A stretch of 64,000 nucleotides of DNA from Ferruginibacter sp. (GTDB taxonomy: Bacteria; Bacteroidota; Bacteroidia; Chitinophagales; Chitinophagaceae), in the NCBI GenBank assembly GCA_030831945.1, contig JAURKC010000006.1, positions 1 to 64,000 of the forward strand, in the 5' to 3' direction. The number at the start of each line of letters is the position of its first letter. Position 1 is the stretch's first letter. The position numbers and the translations under genes are program-made. The notes beneath the pieces were generated by a model. The model worked only from the letters and a program-made list of their open reading frames with translations, was not told the DNA's origin and searched no databases. This document shows, one piece after another, positions 46,331 through 55,437 of the stretch.

Positions 46331-47206
46331 TTACAATACATTTAAAATTTGTTCCTTAGCTTTTTCCAGCTCGTCTTTCATAGTTACCACACATTTCTGA
46401 ATTTCTGCATCGTAAGCCTTGCTACCGGTAGTATTAATTTCCCTGCCTATTTCCTGAATAATAAAAGACAATTTCTTTCCCTTTGACTCTTCCTTGTTTT
46501 CAAGTAAGGATCTAAAGTAGTCGCAATGCTGCTTCAAGCGAACCTGTTCTTCATGGATGTCTACCTTTTCAATATAATAGATCAATTCTTGTTCCAATCT
46601 ATTGCCATCGTAATTTTCTTTACCCACATGCTTTTCCAAAAGTTGCACAATCTCCTCCCTAATCCTTTTCATCCGATTAGGCTCTAGTAAAACGATTGCT
46701 TCTTCTTGGGCATTAATATTATTAATCCTTTTGATTAGGTCATTTTCCAAACTTGCCCCTTCTTCTTCGCGGTGTTTATTTAATTCGCTAAGGGCTGTTT
46801 GTAATACTTTTTTAAATTCTTCAAAATCCTTATCATTTAATACATCGTTGGTAGGAGTTACTACTTCCGGCAGGCGAAGTAATGCACTTAAAACAGAATT
46901 GGTATCGATACTTAACTCGCCCGCCAGAGTTTCAATCTGGTGATAGTACGCTTTGATTAAATCTGTATTGATATTTACTGGCTTTGAAGTCCCATTTTGT
47001 TTAATGGTGATCATACAATCTATGGTACCTCTTACTAATTGTTCTTGCAAAATAGCTCTGATGTCAAATTCATAAGGTCGAAGCAAGGGCGGTAGCCTCA
47101 ATTGCATTTCAAACTGTTTTCCATTCAAAGATTTAATTTCTACCAAAAAAGTCTTGTCATTTACCGTTTGTTCAGCCCTACCGAAACCGGTCATTGATTT
47201 TAGCAT
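46331..47206 (-). CDS. YicC family endoribonuclease-like protein
   Basis: Cytoplasmic protein, 291 residues, with the YicC N-terminal domain (MLKSMTGFGRAEQTVNDKTFLVEIKSLNGK) and the C-terminal DUF1732 (KLSFIIQEIGREINTTGSKAYDAEIQ..VTMKDELEKAKEQILNV). E. coli YicC has been described as a ribonuclease. The Glu/His-rich helix around YIEKVDIHEEQVRLKQHCDYF is typical. It lies between gldH and a pseudouridine synthase on the same strand. Confidence 0.94.
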   Translation of the reverse strand: MLKSMTGFGRAEQTVNDKTFLVEIKSLNGKQFEMQLRLPPLLRPYEFDIRAILQEQLVRGTIDCMITIKQNGTSKPVNINTDLIKAYYHQIETLAGELSIDTNSVLSALLRLPEVVTPTNDVLNDKDFEEFKKVLQTALSELNKHREEEGASLENDLIKRINNINAQEEAIVLLEPNRMKRIREEIVQLLEKHVGKENYDGNRLEQELIYYIEKVDIHEEQVRLKQHCDYFRSLLENKEESKGKKLSFIIQEIGREINTTGSKAYDAEIQKCVVTMKDELEKAKEQILNVL

Positions 47207-47264
47207 TATAAAAGAGGGGTTTGTTTTAAAATTTAGTTACAAGTTATATGAAAAATAGCCAATC

Positions 47265-47873
47265 TTAGGCTTTCGGCCCTTCATTTCTATGAGGGAAAAG
47301 GAATTGGTACATTTCTCCTCGGGTTAAAATACGCATTTCCCCTGGTTGAAGCCCTTCAATGGAGCATTTTTCTATTCTATGGCGAAGGAGTCTAAGGGTA
47401 GGGAAGCCGACGGCGGCGGTCATCTTTCTAACCTGCCGATTTTTACCCTCAGAAAGTATTATTTTGACCCAGGAAGTGGGGATGTTTTTTCTAAAACGAA
47501 TCGGTGGATTTCTTTCAGGAACTACGGGTGGATTTTTAAATAAAACTGCCTTACATTTTTTAGTACGGTGCAACTTTCCTTCTACCGTTATATCCACTCC
47601 ATTTTGCAAGTTTATTATTGCTTCGTTTGTCATTTCACCATCTACTTGTACCCAATATTCTCGCATATGGTCAAACATTGGATTCAATAAATCGTGATTG
47701 ATTTTTTTATCGTTGGTCAATATTAATAAACCTTCGCTATCATAATCGAGTCTTCCAACAGGATAAACATCTTGTGGAACATCAAAAAAATCATTTAATG
47801 TTTGCTTGCCTTCTCCAGAAGTAAACTGAGATAAAACATTAAACGGCTTGTAAATTATGCAGTAAAATTCCAA
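47265..47873 (-). CDS. 23S rRNA pseudouridine synthase (RluE/RsuA type)
   Basis: Modifies ribosomal RNA; 202 residues, lacking the S4 domain, as in RluE. The catalytic motif is GRLDYDSEGLLILTND (Asp). Further motifs are YWVQVDGE, ILSEGKNRQVRKMTAAVGFPTLRLLRHRI and LQPGEMRILT. The start is TTG at 47873; no in-frame ATG lies upstream for at least 40 bases. It follows its own short leader and precedes yicC by 58 bases. Confidence 0.88.
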   Translation of the reverse strand: MEFYCIIYKPFNVLSQFTSGEGKQTLNDFFDVPQDVYPVGRLDYDSEGLLILTNDKKINHDLLNPMFDHMREYWVQVDGEMTNEAIINLQNGVDITVEGKLHRTKKCKAVLFKNPPVVPERNPPIRFRKNIPTSWVKIILSEGKNRQVRKMTAAVGFPTLRLLRHRIEKCSIEGLQPGEMRILTRGEMYQFLFPHRNEGPKA

Positions 47874-48401
47874 GAAAATTAAGTTAAAGGATGTTATTAA
47901 TAAAGTAAAGGTAGTGACAGAACGAATGCAATTTTACATTCCTAAGAATAACAAAGCCCGACATTTTTGAGCCGGGCTTTATATATATATGGGTTAGTAA
48001 GTACTAGGAAATATAATTTCCCTACACAATATTAAAAAGAATTTTCCCTATCAAAAAAAATATTTCAAAGAATTTTATCAACATTTATTTTTTGGCTGTG
48101 GATAAGGGGCGCTTAAAAAGAGGTAGATTTCCATAACTGGTAGACAGTTTTTGTCATTGAATGGAAGTGCAATAGAAATAAAAAATAAAACTGCTTTTGA
48201 TTGAAAGTATTGATTTTACTGGTATTACATTGATTTCAAATAAAAAATATTTTTGTAATAATTTCTTTGCTTCGCTCTATTGGAGCGCTAATTTTCAGTA
48301 AAAAAAACTTACCAATTTAGAGGAAATTGGGGCTAAAAAAAGATTGAAATATTTTTTTCAAAACCGTTGATTTTAATCCAAATGGGGTTAAAATTTGTTT
48401 A
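47874..48401. other. Non-coding region between rRNA-modification gene and lpxD
   Basis: About 530 bases without a credible ORF. It holds an orphan hairpin (47953-47980) and directly after it the 16-mer ATGGGTTAGTAAGTAC (47989-48004), seen also at 4536-4551. A second small hairpin GGAAAT-ATA-ATTTCC follows at about 48007. The rest is very AT-rich. Confidence 0.5.
47953..47988 (+). terminator. Orphan terminator-like hairpin
   Basis: AAAGCCCG (47953-47960) pairs with CGGGCTTT (47973-47980) across a 12-base loop, followed by ATATATAT. No gene ends on either strand next to it: the synthase begins to its left and lpxD begins 460 bases to its right. Confidence 0.45.
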
Positions 48402-48434
48402 TTTAGCCATTAAAACCAAAGCAATGTACCTTTG
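48402..48434 (+). promoter_or_regulatory. Candidate lpxD promoter
   Basis: TTTA (48402-48405), a 21-base spacer and TACCTTTG (48427-48434, exact TANNTTTG) place a transcription start about 9 bases before the ATG at 48450. Confidence 0.55.
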
Positions 48435-48449
48435 GGAAAATTAATTGAT

Positions 48450-49394
48450 ATGCAATTTCCCGCACCTGTTTCTGTTAGTTGGATCGCTGAATTTATTAAT
48501 GCCGAAATAATTGGTAAGCAAAATGGTGATGCAACAGGCATCAATGAAATACATAAAGTTGAAATCGGCGATTTAGTTTTTGTGGATCATCCAAAATATT
48601 ATGATAAATGTATTAATAGTGCTGCATCATTTATTATTATCAATAAAAGAACAGATTGTCCTGCAAATAAAACTTTATTACTAGTCGACAATCCTTTTGA
48701 AGCATATTGCAAAATTGTCAATCACTTCAATCCATTTTCTCCCTCCGAAAAACAAATTAGTGATAGTGCGGTTATTGGAGAAGGAAGTATTATTTATCCC
48801 AATACATTTATAGGTCATCAGGTTACTATAGGAAAAAATTCAATCATTTATCCCAATGTAACGATCATGGACAACTGCAAAATTGGCGATCAGGTAATCA
48901 TTCAATCGGGCACCGTAATTGGCAGTGATGCATTTTATTATAACACCAAAAAAGACAGGAAACAATGGTACACCAAAATGCCTAGTTGTGGAAGGGTAAT
49001 TATTGAGGATTTTGCAGAAATTGGGGCCGGTTGTACCATCGATAGAGGGGTAAGCAGCGATACGGTCATTGGCAGTGGGACTAAACTCGACAATACCGTT
49101 CATATTGGTCACGATACGGTAATAGGCAAAAACTGCCTTTTGGCGGCTCATGTGCTAGTAGCAGGCTGTGTAGATATAAAAGACGGGGTAACGCTATGGG
49201 GCCAAGTGGTAGTCAATAAAACCCTTACTATAGGAGAAAATGCCGTTTTATTAGGCAGATCGGGGGTAACTGCGACTTTGGAAGGAAATAAAACCTACTG
49301 GGGCACCCCTGCCCAGGAAGCAAGTGTTGCCAAAAGGGAATTGGTATGGATAAAAAGAATCCCACAGCTTTGGGAAAAGGTGATGAAGGGCTAG
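48450..49394 (+). CDS. lpxD: UDP-3-O-acylglucosamine N-acyltransferase
   Basis: Third step of lipid A synthesis; 314 residues from the ATG at 48450 (MQFPAPVSVSWIAEFI). The longest frame begins with a TTG that is part of the promoter. An N-terminal uridine-binding domain (about 1-95) is followed by a left-handed beta-helix of hexapeptide repeats (SAVIGEGSIIYPNTFIGHQV, GAGCTIDRG) with the catalytic-His region NTVHIGHDTVIG. The C-terminal helices are short. It could be a divergent acyltransferase paralogue, since it is separated from any lpxC/fabZ gene. Confidence 0.88.
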   Translation: MQFPAPVSVSWIAEFINAEIIGKQNGDATGINEIHKVEIGDLVFVDHPKYYDKCINSAASFIIINKRTDCPANKTLLLVDNPFEAYCKIVNHFNPFSPSEKQISDSAVIGEGSIIYPNTFIGHQVTIGKNSIIYPNVTIMDNCKIGDQVIIQSGTVIGSDAFYYNTKKDRKQWYTKMPSCGRVIIEDFAEIGAGCTIDRGVSSDTVIGSGTKLDNTVHIGHDTVIGKNCLLAAHVLVAGCVDIKDGVTLWGQVVVNKTLTIGENAVLLGRSGVTATLEGNKTYWGTPAQEASVAKRELVWIKRIPQLWEKVMKG

Positions 49395-49700
49395 GTTTAG
49401 CGTTATGAATAAGATTTTTAGAAAATGAAGGCTTTTAGTGTCTGCTTTTCTTTTACGATATTATCCTCAAGTATATTATTACAACTAAATGAAAAAAGCT
49501 TTGAAGGGGTATTTTTCTTAGGCTTAGATAAAGAGTAAACCCATTGATTAATCTGGTTTCAAACTGACCCTTGTATAAACTTGCCATTTTAGAAGAACTA
49601 TTACGGAAATACTAATTCCCACTATTGGATATTTTATAGCTTCTATTTTAACCTATTTATTCTAACTTTAGAATTGACTAAAGTGTTTAAATCATTTATT
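49395..49700. other. 306-nt intergenic region before the M28 peptidase
   Basis: AT-rich, with no ORF. TAACTTTAG at about 49662 is one base off the -7 consensus. No hairpin terminator was seen for lpxD. Confidence 0.4.
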
Positions 49701-51173
49701 ATGAAAAAACTTTTACTAGCCTCTTCGATGCTTTTTTTTAGCCTATACTTATTTGCTCAAAAAACAAATCCACCTGGATTGGATTTAATAAAAGAAGCAG
49801 ATTTAAAAAAAGATTTATATGCTCTTGCAGATGCACATTTTAAAGGCCGATCTGCAGGTACACTAGATGAATTAAAGGCTTCGGTGTGGTTAGCTGAAAA
49901 ATATAGGTCTATCGGCTTATTACCTGCAGGTGATGATGGTACCTACTTACAATTTTTTACCATGTGGCGCAATCGAATCGCAGACAACTCTTTCATTCGT
50001 ATACAAAACACAGCATTTAAATTATGGAAAGACATTAGTGTTGGACAAATGGCCAATATCAATCTTAATGCTCCTATTGTCTATTTAGGCAACGCTATGA
50101 ATATAGACACGAATAACGTTGATGTAAAAAATAAAGTAGTTGCTTTTGAAGCTTCGGCTATGGGCATTAATCTAAATATTTCTTTACCCACTTGGAGATA
50201 CAGTAGAAGTGTGTTGAATAAATATGCAATGCCTTTAATAAAAAGAGGGGCGATCGCTATTATTATAGTTGCAGATGATATTGCAGAAAAAGCATGGGAT
50301 GATGCCAATGAGAATTTTAAAAGAGGAACCTTCGATATTGAAGGTGGGCCCAATTCAACAGTAAATACAAAAGTGCCTGTTTTGTGGTTACATAAAAATG
50401 CAAAAAATATATTTACTAATGGCAGTGTGAATATTGAAGCAAATTTAATTGTTGAAAAATATCCTTACCCATCTGTTAATATTATTGGCAAGATAGCCGG
50501 CACTGATCCTACCTTACAATCTGAATACTTATTATATAGCGGACACCAAGATGCGCATGGTATTCGTAATGCGATTAATAACGACTCAACTTATTATGGG
50601 GCAGATGACAATGGAAGTGTTGATGTGGCTATGCTAGCCAATGCAAGGGCTTTTGTAAAACATCCTGCAAAGCGTTCTATTCTTTTTGTAATTCAAGGTG
50701 CAGAAGAAAGAGGGCTTTTAGGATCTAGGTATTTTACTACTCATCCTACGGTTCCAATAACAAGTATTGTAGCGGTATTAAACGGAGATATGATTGGAAG
50801 AAATCATATCGATAGTGCTGCAGTGTTAGGTACGCAAATACCCCATCGCAATTCAGATGATCTTGCCAAAATGGTGAATGATGCGAACAATGAAGGTCCG
50901 AAATTTAAATTAGACACCACCTATGACAAGGTTACGCATTTAGAAGGTTGGTATTTTAGAAGCGATCATTTGCCTTATGCACGTTTAGGCATTCCAGCTA
51001 TCATGTATACTTCTTTGTTACATGACGACTACCATACCCCTTTAGATAATGCCGAAAATATCAATTACCCAAAATTGAAAAAAATGGCCGACTGGATGTA
51101 TAGAACGGGTTATAAGGTAGCTAATGCTGCTAAAAGACCGAATACAAACAAGAATTTCAAACTAGAGCGGTGA
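49701..51173 (+). CDS. M28 family metallopeptidase
   Basis: Secreted dizinc aminopeptidase-like enzyme, 490 residues from the ATG at 49701 (MKKLLLASSMLFFSLYLFAQ signal peptide); the longer frame begins with TTG. A PA-like insert (about 120-250) precedes the peptidase domain. The metal ligands are in order: YSGHQDAHG (His), YGADDNGS (Asp), QGAEERGLLGS (catalytic Glu/metal Glu), FRSDHLPY (Asp) and LHDDYHTPLD (His). It seems monocistronic and probably acts in the periplasm or outside the cell on peptides. Confidence 0.93.
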   Translation: MKKLLLASSMLFFSLYLFAQKTNPPGLDLIKEADLKKDLYALADAHFKGRSAGTLDELKASVWLAEKYRSIGLLPAGDDGTYLQFFTMWRNRIADNSFIRIQNTAFKLWKDISVGQMANINLNAPIVYLGNAMNIDTNNVDVKNKVVAFEASAMGINLNISLPTWRYSRSVLNKYAMPLIKRGAIAIIIVADDIAEKAWDDANENFKRGTFDIEGGPNSTVNTKVPVLWLHKNAKNIFTNGSVNIEANLIVEKYPYPSVNIIGKIAGTDPTLQSEYLLYSGHQDAHGIRNAINNDSTYYGADDNGSVDVAMLANARAFVKHPAKRSILFVIQGAEERGLLGSRYFTTHPTVPITSIVAVLNGDMIGRNHIDSAAVLGTQIPHRNSDDLAKMVNDANNEGPKFKLDTTYDKVTHLEGWYFRSDHLPYARLGIPAIMYTSLLHDDYHTPLDNAENINYPKLKKMADWMYRTGYKVANAAKRPNTNKNFKLER

Positions 51174-51313
51174 TAGATTTATAATAATCTATAATTCATT
51201 AAAAATCGGTAATTCCCCGATTTAAAAGGGAGGTTTTATACAGCATAAAACTGTCAACCTATTGTAGTACAATTCAAGATCCCTTTAACTAAAAAATAAC
51301 TACAAAATCGCCT

Positions 51314-51350
51314 TTTGTTAACAGATGTACTATTATAAATTGTAATTTTG
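51314..51350 (+). promoter_or_regulatory. Candidate promoter of the HxlR gene
   Basis: TTTG (51314-51317) and TAATTTTG (51343-51350) match both elements, but the 25-base spacer is long. The ATG at 51362 would follow almost directly on the transcription start. Confidence 0.35.
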
Positions 51351-51361
51351 CATATTATATA

Positions 51362-51817
51362 ATGACAAAGAGCACTACCATAAACCCTGTTGAATTTAGA
51401 TCACTCTGTCCTGTTGCAACAGGATTAGATATTATTGGAGATAAGTGGACTCTCTTAATCCTAAGAGATATGATTTGGGGGTACAAATGTCTTTTTAGTG
51501 AATTCAAAGAATCGCCAGAAAAGATGCCCAGTAAAATGCTTTCTAATCGATTGAAAAAGTTAGAAGAGCTTGGATTTATTGTCAAAAAATCAGGCATTAC
51601 CAATAAAAAGAGTATCTACTATTTAATGGAAGATAAAGGTTTAGATGCCTTGCCGGTAATGATTGAAATGGCAATTTTTACTTCTAAAAACTACTTTGAT
51701 TATTTAGGATCTACTTATACTAAAGAAGCTAGAAGTGTAATGATTCATAATAAAAAAGCATACACGGCTGATCTTATTAAGAAATATAAAAAATTTAGAA
51801 AGAATATTGTATTGTAA
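51362..51817 (+). CDS. HxlR family winged-helix regulator
   Basis: DNA-binding protein of 151 residues. The HxlR core CPVATGLDIIGDKWTLLILRDM starts at about 17, and the recognition helix is in MPSKMLSNRLKKLEELGFI, followed by a wing. A cysteine at the start of the core is present, as in redox- or aldehyde-responsive members. The C-terminal 45 residues (ARSVMIHNKKAYTADLIKKY) are basic. It has no obvious target next to it; the epimerase-like gene is convergent. Confidence 0.9.
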   Translation: MTKSTTINPVEFRSLCPVATGLDIIGDKWTLLILRDMIWGYKCLFSEFKESPEKMPSKMLSNRLKKLEELGFIVKKSGITNKKSIYYLMEDKGLDALPVMIEMAIFTSKNYFDYLGSTYTKEARSVMIHNKKAYTADLIKKYKKFRKNIVL

Positions 51818-51967
51818 GAAGAAGAAATCTCAGTCATCTATAAAAACCGTACAATTTAATTTACATTAGAGAGTTTTCAGTCCATCTATTTCAAGATTTG
51901 AATCCAGTCTACTTCAGGGGTAAATGAACCTAACATTCGATGCTGCCCCATTATATAAATTTAGCCT

Positions 51968-52945
51968 CTACCCTTTTTTAATGTTTAGCAACATTTGTTT
52001 GCAAGTAAAATCAATAGCCGATTCGATCGAGGTGTATTTAAAATCAGGTAAAAAATTTAACAGCTTCTCATTATTATAGGTCACTTCTGCCAGTGCAGTA
52101 GTGGCGGTTTCTTTGGTCACTAAAGGATTTTTACCAGAGAACATGCTCTTGATTGCCTCTAGCCTCCACACAATTTTAGCAATCAATGGGGTTACTTTTT
52201 TATGAGGCCTTTTCTTGCCAAAGCTATCGGCAATCCAATTAAATACCTGTCGGTAAGTCCTATTTTCCGCACTGATAATAAAACGCTCGTTGCTAATATC
52301 ACTTTGCATTAAAGCAATCATTGCCTTGGCAACATCGCCTGTATCTACAAAGCCTGAAACCCCTTCAGTATACCAAGGAAATTCATCATAAACACTTTTA
52401 AATATTTGCGCGCTTCCTGATTTCCAATCTGCACAACCTAGTATGATAACTGGATTTACGATCACTGCATTGAGTCCTTCACCAATACCTCGCCACACTT
52501 CTAGTTCACCCAAATATTTACTTTGGCCATACACACTATTGCTAGTCTCCTCTGTCCAATTCATATTTTCGGTGATCGGCTCTCCCTCCCTAATTCGCCC
52601 CAATGCTGCTACAGAGCTAACGTGTACCATTTTTTTAATACCTGCCGCTAAGGCTGCATTCACTACATTAGCAGTGCCTTCAATATTGATAGAAAATAAA
52701 TCACGCTTACTCGATGGAGCAAAACTGACTATTGCTGCACAATGATAAACTTCTTGAACGCCTTGCAGGGCAGTTTCCAAACCAACCACGTCTAAAATAT
52801 TACATTGAAATTGCTCTAGTAATTCCGAATTAAAATCAGGTAGCAGACTTTTATTATAAATCGCTCTTACCTTTTTTCCCTGCGAGAGCAGTTGGCGAAT
52901 CAATTCGCTTCCTAATAAACCTGCACCACCGGTAACTAAAATCAT
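51968..52945 (-). CDS. NAD-dependent epimerase/dehydratase family protein
   Basis: Extended SDR enzyme of 325 residues. The cofactor loop is TGGAGLLG (5-12), and catalytic Y139 and K143 are in YGQSKYLGE, with the serine in VHVSSVAALG. It most resembles dihydroflavonol-reductase/hopanoid-associated sugar epimerase-like groups (ITENMNWTEETSN). The substrate is unknown. It may be co-transcribed with pheS, whose stop lies 48 bases downstream in the direction of the former's start. Confidence 0.85.
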   Translation of the reverse strand: MILVTGGAGLLGSELIRQLLSQGKKVRAIYNKSLLPDFNSELLEQFQCNILDVVGLETALQGVQEVYHCAAIVSFAPSSKRDLFSINIEGTANVVNAALAAGIKKMVHVSSVAALGRIREGEPITENMNWTEETSNSVYGQSKYLGELEVWRGIGEGLNAVIVNPVIILGCADWKSGSAQIFKSVYDEFPWYTEGVSGFVDTGDVAKAMIALMQSDISNERFIISAENRTYRQVFNWIADSFGKKRPHKKVTPLIAKIVWRLEAIKSMFSGKNPLVTKETATTALAEVTYNNEKLLNFLPDFKYTSIESAIDFTCKQMLLNIKKG

Positions 52946-52993
52946 AGTGTAAAAAATGGAAGCTGATAAAAAGTAGTTGGATAAGAAATTAAA

Positions 52994-54028
52994 TTAAGTA
53001 GCTGCAGAGAATTGCTTTAAAAACCTCACATCATTTTCACTAAATAATCGCAAGTCTTTTATCTGATATTTCAGCATGGTGATTCTTTCTATTCCCATAC
53101 CAAATGCAAAGCCGGTGTATTTGTTACTGTCTATACCACAATTTTCTAGCAGATTAGGATGTACCATTCCACAGCCAAGAATTTCAACCCAGCCGGTATG
53201 CTTACATACATTGCAACCTGTTCCTCCACAAATCAGACAGCTGATATCCATTTCTGCACTTGGCTCGGTAAAAGGAAAATAACTAGGTCGAAAACGAACT
53301 TTAAAATCTTTACCAAACATTTCCTGAACAAAGAAATAAAGCGTCTGTTTTAAATCAGCAAAAGATACATTTTCTGCGATATACAATCCTTCTACTTGAT
53401 GAAAAAAACAATGCGCCCTAGCACTAATGGTCTCATTTCGATATACTCTACCTGGACAGATAATACGAATGGGTAATTTGCCCTTCTCCATCTCGCGAAC
53501 CTGCACACTCGAAGTATGGGTACGCAATATCCAATCTGGATTTTGGCTTATATAAAAAGTATCCTGCATATCCCGAGCAGTATGATTTTCGGGCATATTT
53601 AAGGCAGTAAAATTATGCCAGTCATCTTCAATCTCAGGACCTTCAGCTACGGCAAAACCTAGACGCTGAAAAATAGACACTACTTGATTACGAACTAAGC
53701 TAATAGGATGTCGAGAACCTACCCGCAAAGGATCTCCAGGAAGCGACCAATCGAAAGTTGAATTTTCCGCGTTAGATTGAGTAGCATTCGTAACTGTTTG
53801 TAAGTCCTCATATTTTGCCTCTGCAAATAACTTGAACTCATTGAGAAGCTGGCCAAATTCTTTTTTTCTTTCCACTGGCACATGCTTCATTTCCCCCATC
53901 ACTTCTTTCACCAAACCTTTGGTGCCTAAATATTTTATACGAAAAGCTTCCGTATCATCCGCTTTAACTGCGACGAAACTGCTGATCTCAGTCTTTAATG
54001 CTTCAATTCTTTGTAATAACGCTTCCAT
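52994..54028 (-). CDS. pheS: Phenylalanine-tRNA ligase alpha subunit
   Basis: Class II synthetase subunit, 344 residues from the ATG at 54028 (MEALLQRIEALKTEISSF). The longest frame from 54148 adds 40 hydrophobic residues with no counterpart in the family. The N-terminal coiled coil is followed by the catalytic core: motif 2 RVYRNETISARAHCFFHQVEG and motif 3 FAFGMGIERITMLKY. A small cysteine cluster (CLICGGTGCNVCKHTGW) is present, a variant seen in some lineages. pheT is not in this window. Confidence 0.97.
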   Translation of the reverse strand: MEALLQRIEALKTEISSFVAVKADDTEAFRIKYLGTKGLVKEVMGEMKHVPVERKKEFGQLLNEFKLFAEAKYEDLQTVTNATQSNAENSTFDWSLPGDPLRVGSRHPISLVRNQVVSIFQRLGFAVAEGPEIEDDWHNFTALNMPENHTARDMQDTFYISQNPDWILRTHTSSVQVREMEKGKLPIRIICPGRVYRNETISARAHCFFHQVEGLYIAENVSFADLKQTLYFFVQEMFGKDFKVRFRPSYFPFTEPSAEMDISCLICGGTGCNVCKHTGWVEILGCGMVHPNLLENCGIDSNKYTGFAFGMGIERITMLKYQIKDLRLFSENDVRFLKQFSAAT

Positions 54029-54229
54029 ATTGCAAAAATAAGGAATTGTTGAAGATCTGTTTAAGACTTTAATTATCCGAGTAATTAATAGAAATAGATA
54101 GAAAATATTGTATAGGAACCCAAGAAAACAGTTCCTAAAGTCAACCAAATAAAAAAGACTGAAGTTCCATGGTAAATCAACGTAAAACTTTCAACTATCT
54201 TAACTAAGTTTGCTTCAAATTTAGATCCG

Positions 54230-55357
54230 ATGTACGACCTCCATGATTTTTTAATCCCCATCGATATTCATGCTTTAAATGAAGATAGTGGATACAATGA
54301 TGGGCAGCTGGCCAAACACATTGTTGGATATAATACTGAAATTCCAGCGGTGGATGCTATAGATATTGTATTGGTTGGAATTGGGGAAACTAGAGGAGCA
54401 GGAATTTTTTCTGACCATTTTAAGGCGGCGGATTCTATTCGCAGACAATTATACCAGCTACATTATTGGCACTACGACATCAGTATAGCTGATTTGGGTA
54501 ATATCAAAACGGGAGCCACTTTAAAAGATAGCTATGCCGCCATTAAAACGGTTTTGGTAGAATTGATAAAAATGAAAAAGACGGTCGTCCTACTTGGAGG
54601 AACCCATGACATTACTCTTGCACAATTTTTAGCTTACAAAGAATTAGGAATGGTGGTAGAAGCCACTTGCATTGATGCCTATATTGACCTAAGAAATGAA
54701 AGCGCCCTAAGAAGTGAGAATTTTTTATTGGAGATGCTTACCAGCGAACCTTCCATTGTTAGTCACTATAGTCATATAGGATTTCAAAGTTATTACATCC
54801 ATCCGCGTATGATTGAAACGATGGATAAGCTTCGGTTTGATTGTTATAGAGTGGGTGTGGCAAAAGAAAGTATGGAAGAAATGGAACCTGTGTTAAGAAA
54901 CACTTCCTTATTAAGTTTCGATATTAATGCCATTAAATATAGCGATGCACCTGCCAACAAAAAAAGTCCCAACGGCTTCTCCGGGGAAGAAGCATGTACG
55001 CTTGCCCGTTATGCTGGCATGAGTAGTCGTATAAGCACTTTTGGCGTTTATGGCTATGAGCCGCAAAATGATGTCAACGAATTAACTGCTATGCAAATAG
55101 CCCAAATGCTATGGTACTTCATTGATGGAAAAAGTCGTAACAAGCAGGAAGCATCTTTTGAAGATAGAAATCATTTTAATGAATTTAATACAGTGGTAGC
55201 AGAAGTGCCTACCGTGTTTTTACAAAGCAGACGAACCAATCGATGGTGGATGCAACTACCCAACAACAAATGGATACCTTGTAGTTACAGAGATTATCAA
55301 TTGACGAGCCAAAATGAAATTCCTGAACGTTGGCTTCGTGAACAAGAGCGGAGTTAG
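54230..55357 (+). CDS. Arginase-fold protein with altered metal-site motifs
   Basis: 375 residues of the ureohydrolase (arginase/formimidoylglutamase) superfamily. GGTHDIT (H126) corresponds to the first metal His. The next motif is D149-A-Y151-I-D153 in place of D-A-H-x-D, and the last is D231-I-N233 in place of D-x-D, so two of the six usual Mn ligands are changed. The C-terminal ~70 residues (VPTVFLQSRRTNRWWMQLPN) extend past the fold. It may be a pseudoenzyme or have a modified metal site. Annotation as an active formimidoylglutamase would be unsafe. TAAGTTTG at 54205-54212 may be its -7 box. Confidence 0.85.
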   Translation: MYDLHDFLIPIDIHALNEDSGYNDGQLAKHIVGYNTEIPAVDAIDIVLVGIGETRGAGIFSDHFKAADSIRRQLYQLHYWHYDISIADLGNIKTGATLKDSYAAIKTVLVELIKMKKTVVLLGGTHDITLAQFLAYKELGMVVEATCIDAYIDLRNESALRSENFLLEMLTSEPSIVSHYSHIGFQSYYIHPRMIETMDKLRFDCYRVGVAKESMEEMEPVLRNTSLLSFDINAIKYSDAPANKKSPNGFSGEEACTLARYAGMSSRISTFGVYGYEPQNDVNELTAMQIAQMLWYFIDGKSRNKQEASFEDRNHFNEFNTVVAEVPTVFLQSRRTNRWWMQLPNNKWIPCSYRDYQLTSQNEIPERWLREQERS

Positions 55358-55437
55358 TAATTTTTTTGAACGAACAGCAGTAGGTGTATAAAAATTATTT
55401 ATTTCTTAAGTCGGTTAGCCCCTTCAAAATATTTGTA

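Noticed and set aside
52994..54148. Extended pheS with a hydrophobic N-terminus
   Set aside because: The extra 40 residues do not resemble PheS, and the ATG at 54028 gives the family start.
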